From: Chinchilla lanigera
Lineage: Eukaryota > Chordata > Mammalia > Rodentia > Chinchillidae
Length of the DNA stretch: 64,000 nucleotides
Reading direction: 5' to 3'
Assembly: GCF_000276665.1 (NCBI RefSeq)
Contig: NW_004955416.1
Span: 5,135,379-5,199,378, forward strand
Part shown: positions 34,076-45,895 of the stretch, one piece after another
Layout: the number at the start of each line of letters is the position of its first letter
How positions within the stretch are numbered: the stretch's first letter is position 1
Translations under genes and position numbers: made by a program
The notes under the pieces: generated by a model
What the model was told of the DNA's origin: nothing
Seen by the model: only the letters and a program-made list of their open reading frames with translations
Databases searched by the model: none

Positions 34076-34919
34076 GTAAAAGCAAACCCTAGGGTAGATA
34101 CCCCAGCTCCACCGCAATCCTCTTGTGATGGATACTGGTGATTCGCTCTTCTTGTGTGTGTGGTGTGTCTTCGGCACACAGTTGAGCTAAGCATGATTAT
34201 AACGATGCATCTGTAGTTCTTTTTAAAAAAGGAGATTGTTAGGCTTTTTCTTGGGGGTTTCTGGGATGGGGCTCAGAAATCATTCAGTCCGTTTCTAAGT
34301 GAGTCTTCCGATCAAGCCAGTTCAGGGAACAATGCTGCAGAGCAACACAGCAAAGAGTATGTATGTTTGATGGACAGGGTGTCCTAACAAGAATAGAACA
34401 GGGTCATGGAAAGGACCCAGATTTTTGCCATCTAGCTGCTTTTTTAGTGGGTTAACCACTACCACACTTCCTCTCTAGGAGAGGCAGGGAATTACAATCA
34501 AAGGTTTACCACTGATTCATGCTGCCTGTTAATGCCGCTTATTGCACCACAGTGCGACACTGTGGCTTGGAAACAGATGTGGGGAGGGAGAGCCTGAAGT
34601 CCTGAGGGATGGGGGAGGGGAAGGGAAGGCAGACAGCCAGGGAAAGAACTTCCTTTTGCTGCTAACTTTCAGGCAGGAGTGGAAGTCAGTCTAAATTGTT
34701 ACCATGCAGATCTGGAATCATTTTTGCAATTGCCTGGCTCCAATTCCAGGTTTGTACATTCGGCAACAAAAACTGAAAACTTGGTAATGAATGCTTCTGA
34801 CCTGACTTTTGCCTCTGCCCTCCTTCGAATGCATGTGAAGTCGCACATTTAGCCTGACAGTCATTGCATTTGGCAGCAGAGTTTGGTTACCCTCCTAGCT
34901 ACAGCCAGCCCCACCCCCA
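34076..34919. other. Unassigned DNA; possible conserved noncoding stretch
   Basis: No gene or repeat was recognised. About 34500-34900 is free of repeat signatures, balanced in composition and rich in homeodomain/E-box-like words (for example CAATTGCCTGG, ATGCATGTG). This is only a soft indication of a regulatory element. Confidence 0.3.
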
Positions 34920-35050
34920 TGCACATTTTAAAAGGAAATACAAAAAGGTTAAGCAATTTAATCAAGGTCACACTGATCTCAATATTTTGGTCATTTGATT
35001 AGAAGTGCAACCAAGCTGTTTTCCACTGAGCTTTCCAGGGTTCCTTTCAC
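34920..35050 (-). repeat. MIR-like fragment, antisense
   Basis: The text 'aaaaggttaagcaatttaatcaaggtcacac' parallels antisense MIR 'gaggttaagtaacttgcccaaggtcacac'. A short, decayed piece. Confidence 0.55.
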
Positions 35051-35679
35051 ATATTCTTATCGTTAGGCAACTGAAAAATGGTCTGGATTAGTTTTTCCCA
35101 TTATGGTGAGTACTTGACGTGTCTTTAAACATCTGGTTTACGATACCCATGTTCATCTGATGAAACACATAGCTTTTAAATGTTAAATATTGATTCTAGA
35201 AACAGTTTTCGTGACTTTTCTGCTTGACTGGAAGCTCCATGAGGGTGAGAGAGTGATTTTAGCCCTAGTTTTCACTAGACATTGCAAATATGGCTATGCT
35301 TAACTGCCAGGGGGTATAGAACCTGGACCTTCAGGTCTACATGGGGCTAAATTAACAAAGAAAAAATAGGATGTTCAGTTAAATTTGAATTTCAGGTTTT
35401 TAAAAAATGTTAGTAGAGTTGTGTCTCATGCAATATTTTGGATACACTTATGTGAAAAAATTATTCACTTTTTATCTGGAACTCATATTAAAATGGCCAT
35501 CTAGTTGACTAGTATTGGCCACCCTAGCAAGGTCCTCCCTATGATCACAGTGATTTCTAGGATTCTTACAAAGATGATCAAAATACAACTACTTCAGTCC
35601 AGAAGGATTTTTTGCACACTATCACACTACAAACCTTTCACCTTATAATAAATGGCTCAACAGAGGATGCAAAGATGCT
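35051..35679. other. Mostly unassigned; possible L2 scrap
   Basis: The phrase 'gactggaagctccatgagggtgagag' near 35226-35252 recalls the L2 'taagctccatgagggcaggga' motif. Nothing else was recognised. Confidence 0.35.
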
Positions 35680-35760
35680 GGATATGTAACTTAGAGGTAG
35701 AGTGCTGGCCTAGCATGCTGAAGGCTGGGGTTCAATTCCTAGTACCAAGGGAAAATAAAA
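35680..35760 (+). mobile_element. Older ID-like SINE
   Basis: It reads 'gctggatatgtaacttagagg', 'tagagtgctggcctagcatg' and 'ggggttcaattcctagtacc' with a short A-rich end. The A- and B-box regions are recognisable but mutated. Confidence 0.78.
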
Positions 35761-35799
35761 GCAAAGATGTCTAGAATCAGGAGGCAAGGAGCAAACAAT

Positions 35800-36260
35800 G
35801 AGGCATGAAGGATTCATAGTAATATTTGAGCTTGGTCTTAAAGGTTAAGATGTTCACCAGACAGAAGGTGAAGGCTTGAAATAATTCTACCTAGTTCATT
35901 ATAACTGGAGCATCTGGTCTGTGTGTATCCAACCGGGGGACATCAAGAGGTGAGGTTTGAAAGGTTTATTGGGATAGCTTGCAAAATGCATTTATGCCAT
36001 GTATATCTTGGTACATAGGAAAGCCAGCAAAAGTTTTTCAACAGAGTGATATGATCATTTTTGTTTCTGAAAGATAATTCTGTTGGCAGATTGGAGTGGG
36101 CAGAAATTGTAGGCAGGAAGACTAATTAGGCGGTTATTGAAATAGCCCAAACAACAGAAAAAAAGGATGAACTTATTTTAAACAAGGTAGTGGTGATAGA
36201 AATAGTGAAGGCAACAAAAATTAGACTTATTGAGGTGGTAGAAACAACAAAATTTTGTTA
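35800..36260 (+). repeat. Ancient mammalian interspersed repeat, family uncertain
   Basis: The text 'gagcttggtcttaaaggttaag', 'aagccagcaaaagtttttcaacagagtgatatgatc' and 'gcaggaagactaattaggcgg' follows, in order, an old repeat reading 'gagctgagtcttgaagg', 'gaagccattggagggttttaagcaggggagtgacatgatc' and 'gcaggaagaccagttaggagg'. It is probably one insertion of about 450 bp. Confidence 0.6.
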
Positions 36261-36328
36261 TTGATCACATATAGGCAATAAGATAGATGATCAAATTAAT
36301 ATAGTATAAATCACCAGAAAAGGGTTAG

Positions 36329-36366
36329 GCCATTGTGGTTACTGCCATTGTGGTTACTGCCATTGT
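36329..36366. repeat. 15-bp tandem repeat, 2.5 copies
   Basis: The unit GCCATTGTGGTTACT starts at 36329 and 36344, with a partial third copy from 36359. The full copies are identical, suggesting a recent slippage event. Confidence 0.92.
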
Positions 36367-37429
36367 TTATCTGTGAAATGGACTGATATTACTTATTTTA
36401 GTTACTGTGTTAGGCTACTTTAAATACCATTTAAAATCATTTATATGAAAGTGTTTACTATAAAAATCTATAAAAATAAACTGTTAAATATGTATATATG
36501 CATCTATTTTAGTAGACATCTACCTATTTCAGGACAAGGTATACATTTTATTCATTCTTTCATACCCCCAGCACCTAGTGTGCAGTCTCAAGAGTGCAGC
36601 ATAGATAACCAACTTGGAGCACAGGATCAAATTTGAAATTCTGCCTCCCCAAATCAAAATAATACTCTCTCACAAGCTTATGGGATGTGTGTAGGAGTAC
36701 CTAATAGATCTGGGTTGGTGAAAATGCCAACAAAATCAGGTCCACAAATTCCAGAAGAAATAGGCACTCAAAGAATGTTGATACTTAAAGAAACCCTTTC
36801 TCATGTTCACAGATACACTACACACTGAGGGCTCTCTCACCTGCTCAGCTAGCTTCCCCCTTTACATCTCTCTCATGATAAGTTATTTAAAACACCGAGG
36901 AAATTATCAGATTGATCTGTTTTGGATATCACATTGGCAGCATGTGGTAAGAACCACTAGACTCTATGCTAAATTTAGGTGAGGAATACTCTCTCTCCAG
37001 GATCTGGCACCATGCCTAGTTCATGACTGATGCTCAAGAAGAGTGTTATAACTGAAAGAAGATGATAATTTTCAAGTTGTGTACTACTCAAGCTTTGAAA
37101 GTGACCAAGCCTATGCTTAAACAAGCAACAAATGTGTAATTGTAAATGGTACTCCAAAATACAGGTACTGCATTTTCAAAGAATTTCATTGAATTTTTCT
37201 CCTCTAAAATAAAGTCATTGACCTTGCTGTTTTCCATGCTTCCTTTACTTTTCCGTATTAATTCTGCTTATCATTGGTACTCCTCTTTAATTACTTTTCT
37301 TTCCATATATAAGCAAAATAGTATTAGAGAGACTGCCAGAAGCAGAGTTCTTCCATCTCTACCACATAGAAATTATGTTAGTATCATTTCATTACTATTA
37401 ACTATTTTATAGATGTCATTCATTGGGTG
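36367..37429. other. Unassigned noncoding DNA
   Basis: No gene was recognised. 'catacccccagcacctagtgtgcagtctcaag' near 36563 faintly recalls an L2 end. Confidence 0.4.
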
Positions 37430-37640
37430 CATATCAGGCATCAATTATTACACCAAAAATATTTACCTAAAGTATCTTATTTAAATCATAAACACTCTTG
37501 TAAAATAGCTCCTACTCTTCCTTTTTAATATATAAGGGCGCTAAGGCTTTAAAGATACTGAGAAAGTTGTTCCATGTCAAAGTGTCTGCAAGTGATACGG
37601 GAAGGACTGAAATTGGGACTCCCTGACTTGAAAGTTACTT
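37430..37640 (-). repeat. MIR SINE, antisense
   Basis: The plus-strand text 'cttatttaaatcataaacactcttgtaaaatagctcctactcttcc', 'ataagggcgctaaggctttaaagatactgagaaagttgttcc' and 'gactgaaattgggactccctgac' follows the antisense MIR order closely. Confidence 0.75.
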
Positions 37641-37769
37641 CCTAGCTACTCAGTACAAAAATGCAAATATACTACATCCTTGTCGTGCTAAGAAAGAGGT
37701 ATACAAGTCATTTGTTATGACTGGAGCATAAATGGAGGGGTACTTATATACAATCCTCAGTTTGGATTT

Positions 37770-37908
37770 CTTTTTCTTTGTTTTTTTATGACAGGGTCTC
37801 ACTATGTAGTTTAGGCTGGCCTTGAACTCGTTTATGTAACCCAGGCTGGTCTCAAACTCACAGTGATCTTCCTGCCTCAGTCTCCCATGTGTGCCAGCAC
37901 ACCTGGCC
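37770..37908 (-). mobile_element. B1 SINE, antisense
   Basis: The plus strand reads poly(T)-like tail, 'atgacagggtctcactatgtag', two 'aggctgg' units (internal duplication), 'gatcttcctgcctcagtctccca', then a small deletion before 'tgtgccagcacacctgg'. TSDs CTCAGTTTGGATTT (37757-37770) and CTGAGTTTGCATTT (37908-37921) agree at 12 of 14 bases. Confidence 0.92.
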
Positions 37909-38034
37909 TGAGTTTGCATTTTATCCTTGAAAACAACCCTTTGTAGGAGAAGTCCCCCACTGTGGAAGTTAGAGTAACACTAAGAAATAGAGGAATCAAA
38001 AGAGCATATCAGTATCATAAAATTATTTCTGAGA

Positions 38035-40491
38035 AGACTGATAAAAATTAGTGAGCCTATAGCCAAAATGATCAGGGTAAAAAGAAAGAAGATAAGAAGT
38101 ATTAGTATTAATACTGAGAGAGGAGATATCATTACAGATTCTATAGATATTAAAAGGAAAATTTTAACACATTAGGATAACTTTATACCAATAAATTTTA
38201 TTATGTGGATGAATTAGATATGTTTCTTGAAAGATACATATTACCAAATCTCACTGAAGAAAAATAGCCCATCTAGCCCTATATTTATTAAAACATTTCA
38301 ATTTGCAGTTAAACACCTTTTCACAAAGAAAACTCTAAGCCATGATAACACTCTGGAATTCTACCAAATATTAAGAAAAAAAATTGATTCCACACAAAAC
38401 TTCTAGAAAATTGAAAGTAAAATACTTCCCAATATATTCTATGAGCTCAGCATTGGCCCAACACTAAAAAGAGATGAAAGTATAAAGAAGACTACCCCCA
38501 ATACATCCCATGAAAATTACAAAGACTTTATGAAATCAAGTTCAGTACTATGCTAGAAAGAATTTATCCCAGGAATGCAAGGTTGGTTTAATACTTGAAA
38601 ACCAATTAGTATGATTGGCCATATAAACAGAATATGTTTACAGATCACCTCAACAAATGTATAAAAGAATTTGACAAACTTGAATATAAATATACATAAC
38701 AAATCTCACTAAATCTAAGAATAGAGAAAATTTACTGAGGCCCAAAAAGGCAGCAAAGAAATATATAATCTAACATCATAGTTTGCAGTATGAGTTTAAA
38801 TGCTTTTCCCCTAAGATCAGGAGCAAAGCAAAAATTTCCATTTCCTTGATTTCTATTCAGTACTGTACTAGAGTTTCTCAAAGACAAGAAAAAAACTGTC
38901 CGATTCACAAAGAAATAAAAATGTCTTTACGATAGATGATATGACTGTCAAGAAAATCACATAGGATTCACAAGAATAGTACTAAAACTGACAGGTAAGT
39001 TTAGAAAAACTGCACAGTCAGCATCCATCAGTAGAAATCCACTGTATATGTGAAAGCAATAAACAATTGAAAATTGAAATTTAAAAGATATAATTTACAA
39101 TAGTTTCAAAAACAGTTAAGAATAAAGTACATCTGACTCTCTCTCTCTCTTTCATATATATGAAACTATACCTTGAAAATTAGAAAGCCAGAAAGAAATA
39201 AAGTAGATATAAATAAATACAGAGAACTATCATATCCATTGATCAGAAGATTCATTTTTACTAAGATGTCAGGTCTTTCCAAATTGATCTATATTTTCAA
39301 TGCAATTGCAATAAAAAGCAATATGTAACTTTTGAAGAAATTGGAGGGTAAATCTGAATTCAATTATCAATTCTAATTATGAATTCCAAATTTCATAGGA
39401 AAATGAAATGGACCTAAAATAGTCAAAATAACATTTTAGAAAAGGAACAAGGTTCAAAGACTTACATTATCTTTCAAGATTTATCTTAGGGGACTGGGGA
39501 TTTAGCTCAGTGGCAAAAGCGCCTGCCTGGCAAGCACAAGGTCGTGAGTTCGGTTCCCAGTACCGGAGAAAAACCAAAAAAAAAAAAAGATTCATCTTAA
39601 AGTTACAGATAGTAATCAAGATTATATGACATTGGTATAGAGATAAACATATACACTAAATATAAACAAATGGAGGAGGTTAAATACAGAACTAGATTAA
39701 TACATGTAGGGACAAGTGATTCCTGGCAAAAATGTAAAGGTAAGTGGTGCTTGAACAATTTGATACTCATTATCAAAATTAAATAATATCAACATATACT
39801 TTTCATTATGTAAAGAATTAACTACATAGTAACCCAAATATAAAAACTAAAATTCAAACTTCTATAAGTAAAAGCAGAAGGACATCTTTGTGACTTTGGA
39901 ACCAGGAAAGATTTTTTAGGTACAACAAAAGAAGAACAACAATTACAAGGAAAAAAAGTAAGGTGTATCTCATTAAAATTAAGAACATCTGCTCTTTGGA
40001 GGTCAGAAGAGAATGGAAATCAGTCAAAGATGAGATGAAATAAGATATTTGTAACTTTCATCTTTGATAAAAGCCTTCTGCCCAGAATATATTAAAAAAC
40101 CTCACAACTCAACATGACAACAAATGGCCCAATTTAAAAATTTGGCAAAATGTCTGACCAAACTCTTCACCAGAAAGATGGACAGATGGCAACCATGACA
40201 AATAAGCACATGAAAAGATCATTACTCAACATCATCAATCATTGAAAAATTAAACTAAAGTATAACATTAATGAGATAATTCTATATATTTACCAGAATG
40301 GCTAAAATTAAAAAAGAATGATGACATCAAGTGTTGGTAAGGATGTGGAGCAACTGCGAAATTTCATGGAGACCTTACACAAATATTCAAAACAATTTAT
40401 GTGCAACAACCAAAAAATGAAAGTAACTCAAATGTCCACAAACAGATAAAGGGTTAAACAAAGTATTTACCCCATATAATAAAATAGTACT
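38035..40491 (+). repeat. Old L1 (L1M-class) ORF2/3' region, sense
   Basis: The text follows L1 ORF2 on the plus strand: 'aactctggaattctaccaaat', 'tatcccaggaatgcaaggttggttt', 'tcaacaaatgtataaaagaatttgac', 'caaattgatctatattttcaatgcaattgcaat', 'atctgctctttggagg' and 'gtgttggtaaggatgtggagcaact'. No open frame survives. A SINE interrupts it at 39489, and it is cut off by the MaLR element at 40492. Confidence 0.88.
39489..39586 (+). mobile_element. ID-like SINE with target-site duplications, inside old L1
   Basis: It reads GGGGACTGGGGATTTAGCTC, then GCGCCTGCCTGGCAAGCACA and the CAGTACCGGAGAAAAACC module with an A-run. TSDs AAGATTTATCTTA (39476-39488) and AAGATTCATCTTA (39587-39599) differ at one base. 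Same subfamily as the 4418 and 11469 copies. Confidence 0.96.
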
Positions 40492-40888
40492 TGTCTTGGA
40501 TACTTTTCTCTGAGACAAAATACCTGACACCCAAAACTAAGGAAGAAAAGATTTTTTTAGCCCACAGTTTGTGGAGGTTTCAGTCCATAATCAGCTGCCT
40601 CAAAGGCAGTGTGGCATGGCATAAGGGCAACACTTCAAGGTGGCAGAAGACAGCAAAAACAGCAAGAGCAAAAAGCAGGGGAATAAGCCTCTTTTCCTCC
40701 CTTATATTGTGAGCAAACTAACAGGCCACCTCACCTCAAACCAGGGTGGATGTAGCACTCATACAATCTCCATGCCCTCCTTTTGCACAGGATGAGCATG
40801 TTAACAAAGTAAATACCCTGGCTCCCTGCTGAGTCACTTAGTTAAACTTCTAACCTTCTCAAGTTGACACAATGTATTAACCATTACA
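40492..40888 (-). mobile_element. MaLR LTR (3' LTR of the element)
   Basis: The plus strand starts TGTCTTGGATACTTTTCTCT and ends ACCATTACA (TG...CA, 397 bp). It shares long blocks with the right LTR: 'aaggtggcagaagacagcaaaaacagcaagagcaaaa' and 'gtagcactcatac'. The left flank is GTACT. It is the complete LTR of the pair. Confidence 0.87.
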
Positions 40889-42536
40889 ATCCATCCCTTG
40901 TCAACTTGGCAATCAGACACATTGATTTAAACCAGTTTCTAGACACAAAGAGATGCTTATTAACATTTCACAATTTTAACATTGTAACACAGGTTTAACA
41001 ATCCTTAAGAATCAGTATGGAGTGTATCAACATTATATTACACTAGAACCATAACATTCTGCCCCTGGCCCCCAAACTCATGCACATCCCTTTAGGCAAA
41101 AGGCATTTAGTCCATCTGCAAGAGTTGCCAAAGTCCTAACACTTTCAACATTGCTGAAAAGTCTAAGTCCCAAGTCTCCTCTGAGATTTAAAGCAAATTC
41201 TTAGCTGCAAGCCCCTGTACAAGTGAAAATAAAGTTAAACACTTCCAACATACAATGGCATAAGAAAAACATTTTCATTCCAAAAGTTATGAATGGGGTT
41301 ACCAAGGAATGGTACCAAAGCAAGTCCAAAATCCAGTGGGCAAACATTAAATCCTGCAGGTCCATGTCCAACATCTCAAGCAATCTATGGCAAATTGTGA
41401 GTTCCAAAGAGCTTGAGTGGTTCCACTCCTACAGCACTGCTGGTGGTTAGAGCTCCCACAACTTCTCTCTTAGGCTCGCTTTACTCCTTCCTTGCAGGTT
41501 TCCTTAGATGATCCATGTTCCTGGCTTTTCCAAACATCTGGGGTCTCCACTGCAACTTTGGCTTCACCCTCACAGATTCACACATAACCTTCTCAGAGGC
41601 ACACAACCTGCCTTCCCAGGCCTTCTGAGATTGGAGTGGAAGCATTTTTAACTCCATAACTCTTGCATTCTGCATGCACATCGATGATGCCAAAGTCTGC
41701 TGTTAGCTGGAGCAGTAGCCAGGCTTTCCTCTCTCTTGGCCATAGGGGTCAAAGGCCTGGATTGAAGGGCACTCTGAATCCAATTCTGAGGAACAAATTT
41801 TCTATGCCACCATTCTGGAACCTGATGCAGCCACCATCATACTGGACCATGGTGCTCTGTGGCTTTCTTCTCAAAGCAAAGTCTTTCACTTTTGCAGTTT
41901 TAAGGTTGCAAAGGGTGGAGACTTGCTGCTTCTTATGATGTCATGAGGCCACTTCTTATATTCTTGTGTTCTTTCTCAGCAATTGAGATCTCTTCAGCTG
42001 TAGGTTTTCAGTCCACAGCTTTACTTGAGCTTCCTATCTGGCCAAACTCACATTTTAAATCATCCTGCTGGGCTCTTTGCTCTTGATTCTCAACATAGAT
42101 CTGGCTAACAGCACCCAACAGTAGCCATGCCACAGCCTCAACATTCAACTTCCTTGAAATTTCTTCCACCAAATTAATCAGTCTGCCACCCTTAATCTTA
42201 GTCTCAGGAAAAGTCTCTGGACATGAGCAAAGTGCGGACAAATTTTCTGCCAAACCTTAACACACATTTTCTGGAGTGCAACAGCCAATGCAGTCCTTCT
42301 TCCCAACAGAAACCTCCTAAGCCTGGACTTTACTGGCAGGATTTCTATCAGCCTTATGGTCTTCTGAGCTCTGACCAGAATCTCCCATACAGAGCAGCTT
42401 AAGGCATTCCAGCACTACTCTTTCAGGTGACATCTCTGAACCTTTCCAAACTCTTCTCACAAGCCATTCCCAAAAGCTCTTGAACTACATGGTCAAGTAT
42501 AGTCACAGCAACAACCCCACTCTAGGTACCACATTC
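40889..42536 (-). mobile_element. MaLR internal region, noncoding
   Basis: It lies between the LTRs. The plus-strand text 'ccatcccttgtcaacttggcaatcagacac', 'caaagtcctaacactttcaacattgctg' and 'gggtctccactgcaactttggcttcaccctcacagattc' recalls MaLR internal sequence in antisense. No retroviral frame is kept, as is normal for this class. Confidence 0.75.
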
Positions 42537-42851
42537 TGTCTTGGTTACTTTTCTCTTGATGAGACAAAATACCTGACAACTAAAATTAAGGAAGTTTCCT
42601 TAATTTTATTTAGCTCTCAGTTTGTGGAGGTTTAAACCCATAATCAGGTGGCTCCAAGGCTCCATGGTAGAATGGCATGGAACAGGGACAACAATTCAAG
42701 GTGGCAGAAGACAGCAAAAACAGCAAGAGCAAAAGGGGAAGAGGAGAAGCCTCTTTTACTCCCTTATATTGTAAGGAGGCTAGCAAGCTACCCCTTCCCA
42801 GGGCAAGTGTAGCACTCATACGATATCCCATGCCCTCCTCTTGCACAGGTT
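42537..42851 (-). mobile_element. MaLR LTR (5' LTR), truncated
   Basis: The plus strand starts TGTCTTGGTTACTTTTCTCT and matches the 40492 LTR through 'catgccctcctcttgcacagg'. After that the match stops, so about 80 bp of the LTR's outer end is missing or replaced. The right flank and TSD therefore cannot be checked. Confidence 0.85.
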
Positions 42852-43044
42852 CAGGCACAGACATCAAGCACATTCTTGGCACTTAGGGCACCAGGGTCTG
42901 ATCATAAAGCTGAACATATTATAAAGGTTTAATCTATAATGTGCTGAGAAAATGTGGGGAGGAACAGGCCAGAGTTACTAATGGACAACCATGACAGTTC
43001 TGACTCAGGATAGCTGTAGTCATGTCAAGCTGGATTCTTAACAA
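42852..43044. other. Unassigned DNA
   Basis: I could not recognise a continuation of the old L1 beyond the MaLR element. Confidence 0.35.
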
Positions 43045-43410
43045 AAGTGAATAACTCTAGTCCTGACTCTGCCATAACTAACTGGGAGGCCTCAGAAAAC
43101 TTCACAACCCTCCAGTCTAGTCTCTATGCTCCTAAAATGAATGCATTGGACTGCATGAAAGGGTATTGTATTACACTAAGCTCAGAATATGGAAAGAGAA
43201 AGGATGATGAAACAACCAGACCTTCTTCACCAACCACAGCATTTTTGCTTCAATTGGTTTAAAGTTGCTTCAATTGGTTTATAAGTTTACCTAATAAGAA
43301 TTATTTTGAAGAATATATATTTTTTTTGCTTTCAAAAGAAAATTTACAACTCCTGGAGTAGATGACCTCTAAAATCTCCTCAAATGTCAAAGTCCATGAC
43401 TGTAATGAGT
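43045..43410 (+). repeat. MIR SINE, possibly split
   Basis: 'ctctagtcctgactctgccataactaactgggaggcctcagaaaacttcac' and 'aaaatgaatgcattggactgcatg' follow MIR. After about 190 bp of other sequence, 'ggagtagatgacctctaaaatctcctcaaatgtcaaag' resembles the MIR end ('ggactagatgacctctaagg'). The split interpretation is inference. Confidence 0.55.
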
Positions 43411-45227
43411 AAAATTAAACCTGCCAGGTATCCATTGTGATTCCTCATCAGCAAGCATTTGTTTGCAAATCTGGTTTATAAAATATTAGGCAACTCCTAG
43501 TAATTCTTCAGCAGTTTCCATTTTATTTCGATCTGAACTGAAGGATCCTTTTCCTTGTACTTATCAAGAGTGTGCTTCTGACGGCTGCAGAACTTGCACA
43601 GGCTGCTGGAGGATAGCAGAGCCCATGTCTCTGCATGCAGAGCCCAGCCGCTGTCTCAGCAGCTTCCCCAGCCACATTTACCACTCTGCACGCAAGGAGT
43701 TCTTGGAGCTCTAGAGTGATTTGCAGTGAGTCTAAGTAATTCAAAAAATCAGCCCTGAGGCAGCAATGCACTCAAAGATGCTGATCTGTGTGGGAGTCAT
43801 GTTTTCCAAGAGACCCCATCTGCCTGCAGCCTTCCTACTGGTTTCTTTTTCCTCTAAGATATTTGTACATTGTGCCTGTGTTCTTTGTAATTCCACTAAT
43901 TGCAGTGACTCAGTTTGTTTTTCTAATGCCCACATCCTTCCCCTACAAACTTTGAGGACTGAAAACATGGTATAGAGGAAAGAAAACCTTTGCGTGTCAG
44001 CTCCCTTTGTGACCACGGGGTCAGAGACTTACACCATTCATCTGGACCCCAGGATTTGCATTTTAATATTACAGCATTACGTTAATTCATTTCTTGCCAT
44101 TGGTGATAATGAGATGCTTTTGAATTGTTCATTACAGATTTAGTAAGTGTGTATTTGTTTTAATGTCTGTCTATTAGAAGAAATAGAAATTGTTATTTCA
44201 AACTAGCTTAAAATTGGCACTTAGATTTTTTACATGACTTAATTTAAAGTAATATGTTAATCACATTTAGAAAGTAACTGGATATGGCCTGCCCATTGCT
44301 ACGTCTCATTTTCCCAATATTTGCCTCAACATTTACAAAGAAAATTACAATTTGTAGCTGTGGCATTATCATCCTGTGGAAAGAGCTTGCAACCTTAAAT
44401 CATCAGATGAATGAAAGTGTGGAAACAACCCAACATGGATATGTGTGACTAAGAGATAAATTTCTGTTGTGCAAAGCCACACAGATTTCTGAGTTTGTTA
44501 TCACAGTATAGTTTATCTTATCCTAATACAAAGCATGGTGAGATAAGCAGGCTCGATCTAGCTCTGAAATTCTACATTCTCCTTTCTCGCCTGTTCTTTC
44601 TTATTCAATTTTAACCCACACTTTTCTTCTGGCCCTCTAACTTCAAAGGAGTCCCTCCTGAACTAATTTGCTTATGTTTTCTCTTCCAACTGTTTCTGTT
44701 TTTGGAAGTGGCATTTATTTTAATGATGGCTGTAGTTCTGGATAACTACATAGAGCACTTCATACTCAAAGAAGACATTGCAATTAGTGTTAGTGCCTGT
44801 TTGTGGTAACCTTCTGAACAGCTTCGGGTGACCATCAGCTCTATCTGGCTACTCATGCACAAAGATGACACTTTCTACAGAACTGCACTCACTATTGACG
44901 TCACTACTTCCAGTGGTTTATGGGCCTATTATCTTGGCTTGAAAAAAATGTTAGTTTCTTGGGTTCAACTATTCAGCCTCTGTCTATCAATTCTCAAAGT
45001 CTGACCACGTAAGTTGCTTGAAATCATGTTGCGCTGTGGGGATCTCACCTCTCAACCCTGTTTGTAGTACAAGAAAAGCCTGAGTTTTATGGCTTATCAT
45101 GCAGAAATGCCAAAATAATCAAGCTGAATGAAGAAAGTCATCACTTTATAATCTTTGAAACTGGTTACATTTTGGAACTTTATATTGTCACTTAGATGTC
45201 ATAGATGTCTGAGATAGCTAGATGAAG
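43411..45227. other. Unassigned noncoding DNA
   Basis: No gene or repeat was recognised in 1.8 kb. 43520-43730 is GC-richer and CA/GC-balanced. Three overlapping frames (69-91 codons) lie on opposite strands without coding hallmarks. Confidence 0.4.

Positions 45228-45283
<56 letters not shown>
45228..45283. repeat. (GATA)14 microsatellite
   Basis: Fourteen uninterrupted GATA units. A pure tetranucleotide tract of this length is expected to be polymorphic. Confidence 0.98.
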
Positions 45284-45285
<2 letters not shown>

Positions 45286-45805
45286 TTTCCCAAAGAGCGT
45301 GAAATGAAGATCTGGATCTAGTTATATTAAGTGCTGTTGTTCCACATACCTTCAATTTGTTAGGTAATCTGCCAAATTTTTTTCTGCCTGTTCTCCAAAA
45401 GATATTAACTTTTGATTTGATTTGCTTCTCGGGTGCTTAATCAGTATAGTAAACATGCTGTTCAGGCAGTGGAACTGAGACAGCACTTAACAGCATAAGC
45501 TGATGGAAATTTTTAAATTACAAGTAGTGGTTTTCTTTATCCAGATAGCATACAGACTTAGTCTTCTTAAGATTCAATTCATGTTCCAGTGGTAACATTT
45601 CAAGTTGTCCACAAAAGAGGGGCTTCAACTCTGTTAGCTTATAAATGGAATGGTTATTTGTTATTTATACCATAGAAACTTCTAAAAATAATTTGAGTAT
45701 TATCTCAGAACTATTAAAAATCATTAGCTATTAAAAATCACGTGTAACAATATGAAATCTATTGTTAACCACAAAACCATTGAATAGTGGAAACAGAAAA
45801 ATACC
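45284..45805. other. Unassigned noncoding DNA
   Basis: Nothing was recognised. Confidence 0.4.
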
Positions 45806-45895
45806 CAGTAGCGCATCGTGGTCCACTCCTGTAATCCCAGCACTTAGAAGGCTGAAGCAGGAGGATGACTGCGAGTTTGAGGCCAGCCTGATCTC
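45806..45895 (+). mobile_element. B1 SINE fragment, 3'-truncated
   Basis: It reads 'agcgcatcgtggtccactcctgtaatcccagcacttagaaggctgaagcaggaggatgactgcgagtttgaggccagcctg' and then loses similarity. The downstream L1 poly(A) end begins some 25 bp later, so the L1 insertion or an associated deletion may have cut the B1. Confidence 0.85.

Larger units (their letters stand above)
40492..42851 (-). mobile_element. MaLR retroposon with both LTRs and internal region, antisense
   Basis: Two similar LTRs (40492-40888 and 42537-42851) flank about 1.65 kb of internal sequence. The total of about 2.36 kb is close to the 2-2.5 kb usual for non-autonomous MaLR elements of the THE1/MST kind, which lack retroviral genes. 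No gag, pol or env frame is present. Open frames here (up to 91 codons) are not homologous to anything I recognise. It inserted into the old sense L1. Confidence 0.85.

Noticed and set aside
40889..42536. Retroviral genes in the MaLR internal region
   Set aside because: No gag, pol or env-like frame is present. This class is normally non-coding.
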